Positions 17,578-26,135 are shown, numbered from the stretch's first letter. The stretch: DNA of 64,000 bases from SZUA-36 sp963749115 (GCA_963749115.1 CAVVLP010000014.1:124001-188000), one strand, 5' to 3'. Program-made: numbers and translations. Notes: generated by a model not told the origin, from the sequence alone.

Positions 17578-19091
17578 TACCCGTGAGCGCTGTAAACCTT
17601 CGTCTGGATCACCTGTATTCTGACCTGGACAAAAGTATGTCAAAACTGCGTCAGCAGTTTGACCCTGTCAAACATTCCCGGAAAATTGTTGAGCGTGCGC
17701 TGCTTGATGGACACGCACACTATGGCATCAATACCGGCTTTGGCGTTTTGGCCAACAAACGCATAAGCAGTGATGATCTGGCCATCCTGCAAAAAAATAT
17801 TCTTTTGAGTCATGCCTGTGGCATGGGCGAACCGGTACCACCTGAAATAACCCGGCTGATGTTACAACTGAAAATTCACTCACTCAGTCTTGGTTATTCG
17901 GGTGTTTCCGAAGAAACCTTCAAGCAACTCCTCAAATTGGAAGAGCAGGATATCCTGCCCTGGATACCCAGTCGCGGCAGTGTTGGCGCATCGGGTGATC
18001 TCGCACCACTGGCACATATGTGTCTGCCGTTGATCGGCCGGGGTGAAGTATGGGACGAAAACCTGTCCGCCAGGATTCCTGCAGAAGCGGTACTGGAAGC
18101 AAAGGGTGTTAAGCCGATCAGCTTGCAGGCAAAAGACGGACTGGCGCTGATTAATGGTACCCAGATGATGGCGGCCTACGGTGCTTATGTACTTGAACGC
18201 ACACTGGGTTTACAACGTGAAGCCGACTTACTGGCCGCCATGAGTCTCGAAGCACTCCAAGGCAGTGCAGCACCTTTTGATGAGCGAATTCACGCGATCA
18301 GACCCCACCACGGTCAACAGATCGTTGCATCCAACATCAGGAAACTGCTGGAAGGCAGTGAAATTCTTGCCTCACACCGCGACTGCGGCAAGGTTCAGGA
18401 TCCCTATAGTCTGCGTTGTGTACCCCAGGTACACGGGGCCAGCAGGGATGCACTGTCTTTTTCTCGTCGCAGTATTGAAATAGAGCTCAATTCAGTTACT
18501 GACAACCCACTGGTTTTTGAGCAGGGTGATATCCTTTCAGGCGGAAATTTTCATGGTCAACCACTGGCACTGGCGATGGATTTTGCCGCCATTGCGCTGG
18601 CCGAATTGGGTAGCATTTCCGAGCGTCGGACTTACCTGTTGCTGGAAGGACATGATGGTCTGCCCAAGTTGCTGATGCACGATACCGGTGTTAACTCCGG
18701 ATTTATGATTCCACAATATACTGCGGCAGCACTGGTTTCCGAGAATAAGATCCTTTGTCATCCGGCCAGCGTCGATTCGATCCCCACCAGCCTTGGGCAG
18801 GAAGATCATGTCAGTATGGGTTCGATCTCCGCCTTCAAGTTGCTCTCGGTATTGAGAAATGTCGAACGGGTGCTGGCGGTCGAGTTGCTGACTTCCGCAC
18901 AGGCACTGGATTTCCGCGAGTCCTTCGCACCCGGTCATGGTGTTTCACTCGCCCATAAAGCATTACGCAAGGAAATCCGGCACGCGGATAAGGACTATGA
19001 AGTAAAAAACGACCTGGATCAGTGCGCTGAAATACTGCGTAGTGGTGCCTTGTTAAAAGTCGTTGAGGACGAGTTGGGCCCATTGCATTAA
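17574..19091 (+). CDS. hutH: Histidine ammonia-lyase (histidase)
   Basis: First step of histidine degradation: removes ammonia from histidine to give urocanate. The Ala-Ser-Gly triad that cyclises to the MIO electrophile is at residues 139-141 in SRGSVGASGDLAPLAHM. Other family stretches are HYGINTGFGVLA, KDGLALINGTQ, QDPYSLRCVPQVHGA and FHGQPLALAMD. 505 residues, typical. GTG 17574 overlaps the hutU stop (GTGA); a second GTG at 17583 is also possible. It ends in TAATG shared with hutI, a one-base overlap typical of coupled translation. Confidence 0.97.
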   Translation: MIPVSAVNLRLDHLYSDLDKSMSKLRQQFDPVKHSRKIVERALLDGHAHYGINTGFGVLANKRISSDDLAILQKNILLSHACGMGEPVPPEITRLMLQLKIHSLSLGYSGVSEETFKQLLKLEEQDILPWIPSRGSVGASGDLAPLAHMCLPLIGRGEVWDENLSARIPAEAVLEAKGVKPISLQAKDGLALINGTQMMAAYGAYVLERTLGLQREADLLAAMSLEALQGSAAPFDERIHAIRPHHGQQIVASNIRKLLEGSEILASHRDCGKVQDPYSLRCVPQVHGASRDALSFSRRSIEIELNSVTDNPLVFEQGDILSGGNFHGQPLALAMDFAAIALAELGSISERRTYLLLEGHDGLPKLLMHDTGVNSGFMIPQYTAAALVSENKILCHPASVDSIPTSLGQEDHVSMGSISAFKLLSVLRNVERVLAVELLTSAQALDFRESFAPGHGVSLAHKALRKEIRHADKDYEVKNDLDQCAEILRSGALLKVVEDELGPLH

Positions 19092-20320
19092 TGACCGTAT
19101 TACGTAATATCGCCCAATTAGCGACCTGCCCGCCTGACGCGCCGCAACAGGATGCTGGCTTGATAGACAATGCGGCCCTGGTATTTGACGATAGCGGGAT
19201 CCTGTGGGTGGGCAGTGAGTCACAATTACCAGAAGCCTTCATTGATCACGCATCCATTGACTGTGGACACCGACTGGTTATTCCCGGCCTGATTGATTGC
19301 CACACCCACCTGTGCTTTGGCGGTTGGCGTGGTGATGAGTTTGAGATGCGTCTGCAGGGCCGCAGTTATCAGGATATCGCTGCCTCCGGCGGGGGTATTA
19401 GAAGCACCGTTGCAGCCACGCGTGCAGACTCCCCGAAACGACTGCTGGAAAAAGCCTTGCACTCGCTCGAAGGAATCCTCGATCTGGGTATAACTACCCT
19501 GGAATGCAAGTCGGGATATGGACTTGAACATGGCACCGAGCTAAAGCAATTGAAAGTGTATCGCGAGCTGAATAATGTGCAGCCGGTTGAGCTCATACCT
19601 ACCTTTCTTGGGGCCCACATGGTACCGGATGAGTACCGGGAAGATCGTGAAGGGTACATTCGATTGCTATGCGAGGTTTTGATTCCGGAAGTCAGTGAAC
19701 AGAAGCTTGCGCAATTTTGCGATGTATTCGTAGAGCAAGGCGCCTTCAGCATACCCGAGGCAAGGACAATTCTTGACGCCGCCAGACTGGCTGGACTGGG
19801 ACTGAAGGTACACGCAGATCAACTCAGTAACGGTGGCGGCGCACTATTGGCTGCTGCCATGGGAGCAGTATCGGCTGAGCACCTGGAATATGCTGATGAG
19901 GATGGTATTAGGGCAATGGCGCAGGCTGCTACAGTTGCTGTCAGCCTGCCGTTGGCTTCGCTTTATCTAAATGAGCCCTACTTACCCGCACGGAAAATAC
20001 TCGACGCAGGTGTCAGGGTCGCGGTGGCAACAGACTTTAATCCGGGATCGGCGCCCAGCTATCACCTGCCACTGGCCATGACCCTGGCTTGTTTGAATCA
20101 GAAAATGACACCACAAGAGGTCATCATGGGTGCCACTACGGTGGCTGCCAGGGCACTGTCGGAAGAGCAGCGCATCGGTTCCTTGCTACCCGGGTACGAA
20201 GCAGATATCGCTATCATGGATGCACCATCAGTCAACCACTGGCTTTACCACTTCCGGGCCAATGTCTGTTGTGGAGTGATCAAATCCGGACAGTGGGAAC
20301 GAAGATCCTGCGAGCTGTAA
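19091..20320 (+). CDS. hutI: Imidazolonepropionase
   Basis: Third step of histidine degradation: opens the imidazolone ring to give N-formimino-L-glutamate. Amidohydrolase-superfamily protein of 409 residues with the metal motif HTHLCFGGWR, the substrate loop GGGIRSTVAATR, LECKSGYG, FLGAHMVPDEYR, VHADQLSNGGGALLAA and ATDFNPGSAPS. The operon ends here: neither hutG (formimidoylglutamase) nor hutF, nor the HutC repressor or a transporter, is in the window. The last steps to glutamate must therefore be encoded elsewhere if the pathway is complete. Confidence 0.97.
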   Translation: MTVLRNIAQLATCPPDAPQQDAGLIDNAALVFDDSGILWVGSESQLPEAFIDHASIDCGHRLVIPGLIDCHTHLCFGGWRGDEFEMRLQGRSYQDIAASGGGIRSTVAATRADSPKRLLEKALHSLEGILDLGITTLECKSGYGLEHGTELKQLKVYRELNNVQPVELIPTFLGAHMVPDEYREDREGYIRLLCEVLIPEVSEQKLAQFCDVFVEQGAFSIPEARTILDAARLAGLGLKVHADQLSNGGGALLAAAMGAVSAEHLEYADEDGIRAMAQAATVAVSLPLASLYLNEPYLPARKILDAGVRVAVATDFNPGSAPSYHLPLAMTLACLNQKMTPQEVIMGATTVAARALSEEQRIGSLLPGYEADIAIMDAPSVNHWLYHFRANVCCGVIKSGQWERRSCEL

Positions 20321-20368
20321 ATTCCAGAAGCTTTGTATACATTTTGATGGCTTCGATTCAGACCGTGC

Positions 20369-20570
20369 GCTCAAGGACCCGGGTGGTATTTACTTCCCAT
20401 ACCAATCCGGCCCTGCGGGCTACCCTCAGCCAGGATCCCGCCTGATCGGGACCGCGCCGGAGGTGCATCCCTGCACCTTCGGCTCTCGATTTTCGTCCTG
20501 AAAATCGCCCCGGGCGAAATCCCGTCTTCGGCGGATAAATGGGAACTAAACACCACCCGGGCCCTTGAGC
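20369..20570. repeat. Palindromic multi-hairpin intergenic element A
   Basis: The 202-bp element has 31-bp inverted ends (20369-20399 with 20540-20570, 28 of 31 matching; two of the three mismatches would be G-U pairs in RNA). The interior is a chain of smaller hairpins: GCCC/GGGC, TCCCG/CGGGA, a 12-bp stem around a TCCC loop (20456-20483) and CGATTTTC/GAAAATCG. No open frame looks like a protein. It lies in the 806-base gene-free stretch 20321-21126 between hutI and feoA. Elements B and C share its TCCC-loop hairpin. Nature unknown: it could be a non-autonomous mobile repeat or a structured RNA. Confidence 0.65.
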
Positions 20571-20601
20571 TTCTCAGCAGAAAGTCGTGCACCATGGTTG
20601 A

Positions 20602-20863
20602 GACACGGCGGACGCTTGCGGCCTGTGCGAACTTTGAAGCGCCGAGTAGCCGGACGGGTTAGGGGCGATCGGGCACGACTGCAGGGATGCAGGAGGTAGA
20701 GCCATGCCGGGAGCAATTGCCGAGGACGCCCGATCGAGGCCGACCAGAACACGATGTTCTGTGAGGCCGGTCGCGTTAAGACCCGGCCGGCTGCGAGGGC
20801 AGTCCCGGATCTTGATCCGGGGCCGCTGGCCAGAGAGCACAGGCCGCAAGCGTCTGCCGTGTC
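20602..20863. repeat. Palindromic multi-hairpin intergenic element B
   Basis: The 262-bp element has 27-bp inverted ends (20602-20628 with 20837-20863, 26 of 27 matching). Inside are CGATCGGGC/GCCCGATCG, CTGCA-GGGA-TGCAG (the complement of the TCCC-loop hairpin of elements A and C), CAGAACA/TGTTCTG and CCCGGATC/GATCCGGG. The arrangement is that of an enclosed multi-branch structure. It is more G+C-rich than the flanks. No protein-like frame is present. The bases from 20864 to 21060 after it show nothing I recognise. Confidence 0.65.
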
Positions 20864-21090
20864 CCCCCGCCATCACGTTTCTGTCAGGGCTATCTGTTTA
20901 TCCCCGTAGCCTTGCCTTGGAGCTTAAGATTTTGCTGGAATTCACACCTGGCATCGACTCCGAGGCTGAAATCAACGCTAAAACCGTATTTCGCTCTACC
21001 GCATCGATATTCTTAATTCGAAATGATTCACATTTAGTTGATCTGGATTATGTATCTCGCACATTAAGATGCTTTACAATACACCTGTTA

Positions 21091-21107
21091 ATGCGAATCA
21101 CTCTCAT
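21091..21107 (+). promoter_or_regulatory. Candidate Fur box upstream of feoAB
   Basis: ATGCGAATCACTCTCAT matches the 17-base inverted Fur motif ATGAGAATnATTCTCAT at all but two positions. It lies 20 bases before the feoA ATG, so iron-loaded Fur would block transcription of the iron-uptake genes. A possible -10 box (TACAAT, 21075-21080) lies just upstream. Confidence 0.6.
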
Positions 21108-21126
21108 TTACGCTTTAAGGATCAAT

Positions 21127-21369
21127 ATGACACTTGCAGACCTCGTTCCCGGCGATACCGCCATACTTGAAAAAATTGACACCCGTGACCCCGGTGTCAT
21201 TAAGTTAATGATATTGGGTATGGTTGAAGACATCACCGTCCGGATGGAAAACATTGCAATTGGTGGTGACCCCCTGGAAGTTGGTTTTTTTGGCAGTTCC
21301 GTTTCTTTGCGTAAGGAGCAGGCACGTCATTTCAAGGTTTCACGGATAACTCGTACTCCTTCCATGTGA
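21127..21369 (+). CDS. feoA: FeoA, small SH3-like partner of the ferrous iron transporter
   Basis: An 80-residue cytoplasmic protein thought to bind FeoB and support Fe(II) uptake. It has the FeoA-domain pattern: LADLVPGDTAILEKID, a GVIKLMILGMVED turn, then DPLEVGFFGSSVSLRKEQARHFKV. ATG 21127 is the start because AAGGA lies 8 bases upstream and homologues begin MTLADL; the frame also stays open far upstream into element B, which is not coding. It precedes feoB by 16 bases and follows a Fur-box candidate. No feoC is seen. Confidence 0.9.
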   Translation: MTLADLVPGDTAILEKIDTRDPGVIKLMILGMVEDITVRMENIAIGGDPLEVGFFGSSVSLRKEQARHFKVSRITRTPSM

Positions 21370-21385
21370 TGATTAGGGAACATCC

Positions 21386-23539
21386 GTGACTGAAAAAACT
21401 GAGGTCAAAATACCCGTAAGTGGTATTGGCATCAGACACAAAGCAAGAGCATCCATAGCACTCATCGGCAATCCCAATGCCGGTAAAAGCACCCTGTTCA
21501 ATCGTTTGACTGGTTTGCGTCAAACAACCGGGAATTTCCCGGGAGTAACGGTTGAGAAACACCAGGGTACCGTGGAACTGACCCACAGCGCCTTCAACCT
21601 GATCGATCTCCCCGGAATCTACAGCCTGGATGGTACTTCGACAGATGAACGCATCGCTGTTGATGTAACACTTGGGCGAGTGCCTGGTACCGAGCGTCCT
21701 TCCGGACTCCTGGTGGTTATTGATGCCACTCACATCTACCAGGGACTTTATCTGCTTGAACAATTACTGGAACTGCAGCTACCCACGATAATTGCATTGA
21801 CAATGATTGATGCAGCCACAGCAAACGGTATAAGTATTGATACCGATGCACTCCAAGATGCGCTCGGTGGTATTCCAGTCTATCCGGTAAGCAGTATCAG
21901 CGGACATGGTCTGGATGAGTTAAAAGAGGGTCTTGAGCATATAGCGACCATTCCTTCACCACCTATTCCCGCTTCATGGCCGGAATTCAGCGAAACAGCA
22001 CAACAGCTGTCGCAGCAATTGGGCGAAGACTGGCAACGAATAGATGTCATCCAGGCGTTACTGCAAACGCATCCGGATTTTGCAGGCAGGTTGAGCCGTC
22101 AATTGGGCACTGACACGGTTACAAATTTGCGTACAAAATTGTTCGGAGACGAACCACCAGCTGCCGTCGAGGCACGTCACCGCTATCAATGGGTAAAAGG
22201 TGTAATTGCTGATATCCAGGAGCAAGCGCCTCTTTATAGCAAAATAGGGGCCCGCCTGATTCGCTGGACAAATCGACCCTGGCCAGCCACCCTGCTCTTT
22301 TTCGCGGTTCTTCTATTGGTATTTCAAGCAGTATTTACCTGGGCCACACCGATCATGGATGCCATAGATAGTGTCGGTTCCGGATTGGGCCGAATAATCA
22401 TCGCGCAATTGGGGGAGAACGCCATCAGCAGCTTCCTGGCCGACGGTGTTATTGCAGGAGTGGGAAGCGTCATCATATTTTTACCCCAAATACTGATTTT
22501 ATTTCTATTCATCATAATTCTCGAAGATACCGGTTATCTTGCACGAACGTCTTTTCTAATGGATCGTGTCATGAGAACGGTAGGTCTTTCCGGGCAATCT
22601 GTAATCCCGATGCTGTCCAGTTTTGCCTGTGCCGTGCCATCAATAATGGCAACCCGTGTTATCCCGGATCGAAGAGACCGTATCGCGACCATCCTCGCAG
22701 CTCCATTTATGACCTGTTCAGCCAGACTTCCAATTTATGCATTGTTGATAGCAGCATTTGTACCGAATCAATCCGTAGGCTGGATGAATCTGCAGGGATT
22801 GGTACTTTTTGGACTTTACCTGCTGGGAATTTTGGGTGGACTGGGAACTGCCATGCTGCTTAAATCGTCGGCACTCAAAGGGCCCAAGCCTCACTTCATG
22901 TTGGCTCTTCCGGAGTTTCGCACACCTAATTTGCAAACCGTCGCAATCAAGCTTTTTGACCGTGGACGAATTTTCCTGAAACGAGCAGGTACAGTCATAT
23001 TTGTTGTCGCAATTCTGGTCTGGACACTTGCCTACTTCCCTCGTATGGAGACCGCCGATTACCATCCTGACCTTCGTGTTACCGAATCGGTTGACCAGGC
23101 ATTTATAGACAACACGAGGTCCGCTGCGCAAATGGAGCAAAGCTGGCTGGGGCGCATTGGTCGGACCATTGAGCCCGTGTTCAAGCCACTGGGTTGGGAC
23201 TGGCGGGTCTCATCAGCGGTGGTAGCCGGTTTCCCTGCCCGTGAAGTGGTCGTTGCAGTTATGGGTACAATTTACGCGGTTGGCTCAGAGGCTGATGATC
23301 AAAGTCTTTCTGAAAAACTCAGATCAGCAAAATGGCCTGATGGAAGACTCATTTTTACGCTGCCAATGGTTCTTGGTCTGCTGGTTTTTTATGCCTGGTG
23401 TTTACAGTGCGCGGCGACTCTCGCGACCATCCGCAGAGAGACCAATAGCTGGCGGTGGCCTATATTCGCATGGGTTTACATGACAAGTATTGGTTACGGT
23501 GGCGCCCTGGTAATCTATCAGGTGGGCAGTTTGCTTTAG
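21386..23539 (+). CDS. feoB: FeoB, Fe(II) transporter with GTPase domain
   Basis: Inner-membrane ferrous iron permease. The 717-residue chain begins with a cytoplasmic G domain (P-loop GNPNAGKST, switch GNFPGVTVEK, DLPGIYSLDG). A helical spacer follows, then the membrane part with two Gate repeats (SSFACAVPSIMATR and PFMTCSARLPIYALL). The guanine-recognition motif is TMID instead of the usual NMxD, and gate 1 is SSFACAVP rather than GFGCNVP, so this belongs to a divergent FeoB branch. GTG 21386 has AGGGA 7 bases upstream. A bidirectional terminator follows, before the convergent ribosomal genes. Confidence 0.93.
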   Translation: MTEKTEVKIPVSGIGIRHKARASIALIGNPNAGKSTLFNRLTGLRQTTGNFPGVTVEKHQGTVELTHSAFNLIDLPGIYSLDGTSTDERIAVDVTLGRVPGTERPSGLLVVIDATHIYQGLYLLEQLLELQLPTIIALTMIDAATANGISIDTDALQDALGGIPVYPVSSISGHGLDELKEGLEHIATIPSPPIPASWPEFSETAQQLSQQLGEDWQRIDVIQALLQTHPDFAGRLSRQLGTDTVTNLRTKLFGDEPPAAVEARHRYQWVKGVIADIQEQAPLYSKIGARLIRWTNRPWPATLLFFAVLLLVFQAVFTWATPIMDAIDSVGSGLGRIIIAQLGENAISSFLADGVIAGVGSVIIFLPQILILFLFIIILEDTGYLARTSFLMDRVMRTVGLSGQSVIPMLSSFACAVPSIMATRVIPDRRDRIATILAAPFMTCSARLPIYALLIAAFVPNQSVGWMNLQGLVLFGLYLLGILGGLGTAMLLKSSALKGPKPHFMLALPEFRTPNLQTVAIKLFDRGRIFLKRAGTVIFVVAILVWTLAYFPRMETADYHPDLRVTESVDQAFIDNTRSAAQMEQSWLGRIGRTIEPVFKPLGWDWRVSSAVVAGFPAREVVVAVMGTIYAVGSEADDQSLSEKLRSAKWPDGRLIFTLPMVLGLLVFYAWCLQCAATLATIRRETNSWRWPIFAWVYMTSIGYGGALVIYQVGSLL

Positions 23540-23563
23540 TTAAAGTTATTGCCCGTATTTACA

Positions 23564-23593
23564 TAAAAAAAGCCCGGATATACCGGGCTTTTT
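23564..23593. terminator. Bidirectional terminator between feoB and rplQ
   Basis: AAGCCCGG and CCGGGCTT form an 8-bp stem with loop ATATA, flanked by a run of A on the left and a run of T on the right. It works for feoB on the plus strand and for the end of the ribosomal supercluster (rplQ) on the minus strand. Confidence 0.9.
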
Positions 23594-23612
23594 CATCGCT
23601 TTTGATAATGAA

Positions 23613-24002
23613 CTACTCTAATTCAACCTGATCATCATCCGCACGAGGACGACCAACCAGCTCAACATAAGCCATTGGAGCTTTATCGCCAGTCCGGTAT
23701 CCGCATTTCATGATGCGCAGGTATCCACCTGGACGTTCCACATAACGGGGACCAAGTTCATCAAACAATTTGCCCACCGCACCCTTATCACGCAAGCGGT
23801 CAAAAGCTAAACGACGGTGAGCCACGCTATCGCTCTTTGCAAGAGTAATAAGCGGCTCTGCGACACCGCGCAATTCTTTTGCCTTGGCCACGGTTGTCTT
23901 GATAATTTCATGCTCGAACAGTGAGTTTGCCATGTTACGAAACATGGCCTTTCTATGACTGCTGTTGCGGTTTAGTTGACGTCCTGACTTTAAATGACGC
24001 AT
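23613..24002 (-). CDS. rplQ: 50S ribosomal protein L17
   Basis: Large-subunit protein bound to 23S rRNA near the peptide exit tunnel. The 129-residue sequence starts MRHLKSGRQLNRNSSHRKAM and contains the conserved helix MFRNMANSLFEHEIIKTTVAKAKELR and the C-terminal GGYLRIMKCGYRTGDKAPMAYVEL. An acidic tail (DDDQVELE) follows the core. Last gene of the alpha operon, after rpoA, and immediately before the shared terminator. Confidence 0.98.
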   Translation of the reverse strand: MRHLKSGRQLNRNSSHRKAMFRNMANSLFEHEIIKTTVAKAKELRGVAEPLITLAKSDSVAHRRLAFDRLRDKGAVGKLFDELGPRYVERPGGYLRIMKCGYRTGDKAPMAYVELVGRPRADDDQVELE

Positions 24003-24050
24003 TTCTCGTTCCTATTTCTGTGTGCTGATATAAAATGCTGCTTAATTCAA

Positions 24051-25037
24051 TTAAGCGTCTGTCAGCGCGGCCGGTGGCCAGTTTTCAAGTTTCGTACCCA
24101 ATGACAACTCGTGCTGAGCCAGCACGTCCTTGATTTCAGTCAGAGACTTCTTACCAAGATTTGGGGTTTTTAATAATTCCACTTCGGTTCTCTGCACCAG
24201 GTCACCGATGTACAAAATACTCTCTGCCTTCAGACAGTTGGCTGAACGAACTGTCAGTTCAAGATCATCGATAGGACGAAGTAGTACAGGGTCAATTTCC
24301 TGGAACTTTTCTTCTTGAACGATTTCGGTACGCGCCTTGAAGTCGACGAACACGGCCAACTGATCGGCCAGGATATTGGCAGCCATCTTCACTGCAGCCT
24401 CGCAATCCATGGTTCCGTTGGTTTCAATATCAAGAATCAATTTATCCAGATCAGTACGTTGTTCCACACGTGCTGTTTCAACACTGTAGGAAACGCGACG
24501 TACCGGGCAATATGAAGCGTCCAGCATCAAACGGCCAATGGGACGGCTTTCTTCTTCGCTGACCAGATACTGATTTGCAGCCTGGTAGCCAACACCCCGG
24601 CGTACTTTCAATTGCATATTGATGCTGCCGTTTTTTGACAGCGTACAAATCAAATGCTCCGGGTTAATCACTTCAACATTGTGATCAAGCTGGATATCAC
24701 CAGCGGTCACCGGACCCTGGCCCTTTTTACTCAAGGTCAGAACAGCTTCTTCACGTTCAAACATCTGCAGGGCTACACCCTTGAGGTTCAAAAGAACTTC
24801 AATGATATCTTCCTGCACACCTTCAACCGCAGTGTACTCATGCAATACACCATCAATTTCGACTTCGACGATGGCGTAGCCGGGAATTGAAGACAACAAT
24901 ACACGACGCAAAGCGTTACCCAGTGTGTGCCCGAAACCCCTTTCCAAAGGTTCGAGAGCAATACGCGCTCGATTGGGGTTGATAGCTTCAACACCAACAG
25001 CTCTGGGCCTTAACATGCTTTCAATCACATCCATCAT
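24051..25037 (-). CDS. rpoA: RNA polymerase alpha subunit
   Basis: Dimerises to nucleate RNA polymerase assembly; its C-terminal domain contacts UP elements and activators. The N-terminal domain carries LEPLERGFGHTLGNALRRVLLSS and GVQEDIIEVLLNLK; the C-terminal domain carries DDLELTVRSANCLKAE and TPNLGKKSLTEIKDVL. ATG 25037 is chosen because GTGAGGT lies 7 bases upstream, giving 328 residues against 329 in E. coli. An in-frame ATG at 25055 lacks a ribosome site and contains that GAGGT within its codons. Confidence 0.97.
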   Translation of the reverse strand: MMDVIESMLRPRAVGVEAINPNRARIALEPLERGFGHTLGNALRRVLLSSIPGYAIVEVEIDGVLHEYTAVEGVQEDIIEVLLNLKGVALQMFEREEAVLTLSKKGQGPVTAGDIQLDHNVEVINPEHLICTLSKNGSINMQLKVRRGVGYQAANQYLVSEEESRPIGRLMLDASYCPVRRVSYSVETARVEQRTDLDKLILDIETNGTMDCEAAVKMAANILADQLAVFVDFKARTEIVQEEKFQEIDPVLLRPIDDLELTVRSANCLKAESILYIGDLVQRTEVELLKTPNLGKKSLTEIKDVLAQHELSLGTKLENWPPAALTDA

Positions 25038-25072
25038 GGGATGTACCTCACTCATTAGTTAATCTGATGAAG

Positions 25073-25099
25073 TTTTTCTGTCAAAGTAAGACAGAAAAA
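25073..25099 (-). other. Perfect hairpin between rpsD and rpoA
   Basis: TTTTTCTGTC and GACAGAAAAA form a 10-bp perfect stem with a 7-base loop in the 70-base gap between rpsD and rpoA. It lacks a following U-run, so an RNA processing or partial attenuation site is more plausible than a full terminator. Confidence 0.5.
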
Positions 25100-25107
25100 C
25101 CAGGGTA

Positions 25108-25734
25108 TTACTTGGAATAAAGCTCAACAATCAAACTTTCATTAATGTCAGCCGGTAAATCAAGACGATCAGGATAGGTCTTATAAACACCTTCCATTTT
25201 TTCATTACTGACTTCCATCCACACCGCGACCAGATCCATTTCCTGGCTCAACGTAATCGCTTCTTTCACACGTAACTGGTTTTTGGCTTTTTCAGAGATA
25301 CTCACTACGTCACCTGGCAGAACCTGGTATGACGGAATGTTGACCTGTTTGCCATTCACATGAATTGATTTGTGAGAAACCAGTTGCCGTGCCTGTGCAC
25401 GTGTAACTGCGAAACCCATGCGAAAAACTACGTTATCAAGACGGCTTTCCAGTAGTCGCAACAGGTTTTCACCCGTAGCACCCTTTTGTCCGGCCGCTTT
25501 CTTGTAATAGTTGCTGAATTGCTTTTCCAATACACCATAGGTACGGCGAACTTTCTGCTTTTCACGTAACTGCAATGCATAGTCTGACAAACGCTGGCGT
25601 CTTGAGGCACCATGTTGACCAGGCATCTGGTTAAGTTTGCACTTGGACTCAAGTCCACGTGCAGGGCTTTTAAGACCCAGATCCACACCTTCGCGACGCG
25701 CGAGCTTACAGGTTGGTCCAATATATCTAGCCAT
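25108..25734 (-). CDS. rpsD: 30S ribosomal protein S4
   Basis: Primary 16S rRNA-binding protein that nucleates 30S body assembly and, in enterobacteria, represses the alpha operon. 208 residues: ARYIGPTCKLARREG start, LREKQKVRRTYGVLEKQF, and an S4 RNA-binding domain from about residue 96 (LESRLDNVVFRMGFAVTRAQARQLVSHKSIHVNG). Only Cys9 of the zinc-type cysteine set is present, so this is the zinc-free form. Lies between rpsK and rpoA. Confidence 0.98.
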   Translation of the reverse strand: MARYIGPTCKLARREGVDLGLKSPARGLESKCKLNQMPGQHGASRRQRLSDYALQLREKQKVRRTYGVLEKQFSNYYKKAAGQKGATGENLLRLLESRLDNVVFRMGFAVTRAQARQLVSHKSIHVNGKQVNIPSYQVLPGDVVSISEKAKNQLRVKEAITLSQEMDLVAVWMEVSNEKMEGVYKTYPDRLDLPADINESLIVELYSK

Positions 25735-25745
25735 TTCTATAACTC

Positions 25746-26135
25746 CTAAACGCGACGTTTCTTAGGTGGACGACAGCCATTATGTGGAATCGGCGTAACG
25801 TCAACAATGTTGGTGATTTTGTAACCCAGCGCATTGAGTGCACGAACAGAAGACTCGCGACCGGGACCGGGTCCCTTTATGCGAACTTCCAGATTTTTCA
25901 GGCCGAAATCAAGTGCAGTTCTGCCTGCGGCTTCCGCGGCTACCTGTGCAGCAAACGGGGTACTCTTACGTGAACCACGGAAACCGGCACCGCCGGATGT
26001 GGCCCAGGAAAGAACGTTACCCTGCCTGTCACTGAGGGTAATAATCGTGTTGTTAAAAGAAGCATGCACGTGGGCAATGCCATCGACCACGACCTTTTTG
26101 ACCTTCTTTTTCGCTTTTGTATTTGGCTTTGCCAT
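25746..26135 (-). CDS. rpsK: 30S ribosomal protein S11
   Basis: Platform protein of the 30S subunit near the mRNA exit channel. The 129-residue sequence has a basic N-terminal extension, then VVDGIAHVHASFNNTIITLSD, SGGAGFRGSRKSTPFAAQ, and the C-terminal TPIPHNGCRPPKKRRV. The Asn-Gly pair in HNGCRPP is the position where isoaspartate is formed in E. coli S11. Eleven bases separate it from rpsD. Confidence 0.98.
   Translation of the reverse strand: MAKPNTKAKKKVKKVVVDGIAHVHASFNNTIITLSDRQGNVLSWATSGGAGFRGSRKSTPFAAQVAAEAAGRTALDFGLKNLEVRIKGPGPGRESSVRALNALGYKITNIVDVTPIPHNGCRPPKKRRV

Noticed and set aside
20369..20863. Insertion sequence with terminal inverted repeats
   Set aside because: The inverted ends are real but there is no transposase frame and I see no target duplication; recorded as palindromic elements instead.
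20321..20870. CRISPR array or integron attC sites in the repeat-rich gap
   Set aside because: Repeats are inverted and nested, not regularly spaced direct repeats, and no cas or integrase genes are in the window.
20704..21126. Long open frame upstream of and in frame with feoA
   Set aside because: It runs through the palindromic element B, has no ribosome site and no protein-like composition; feoA has a good site at its own ATG.
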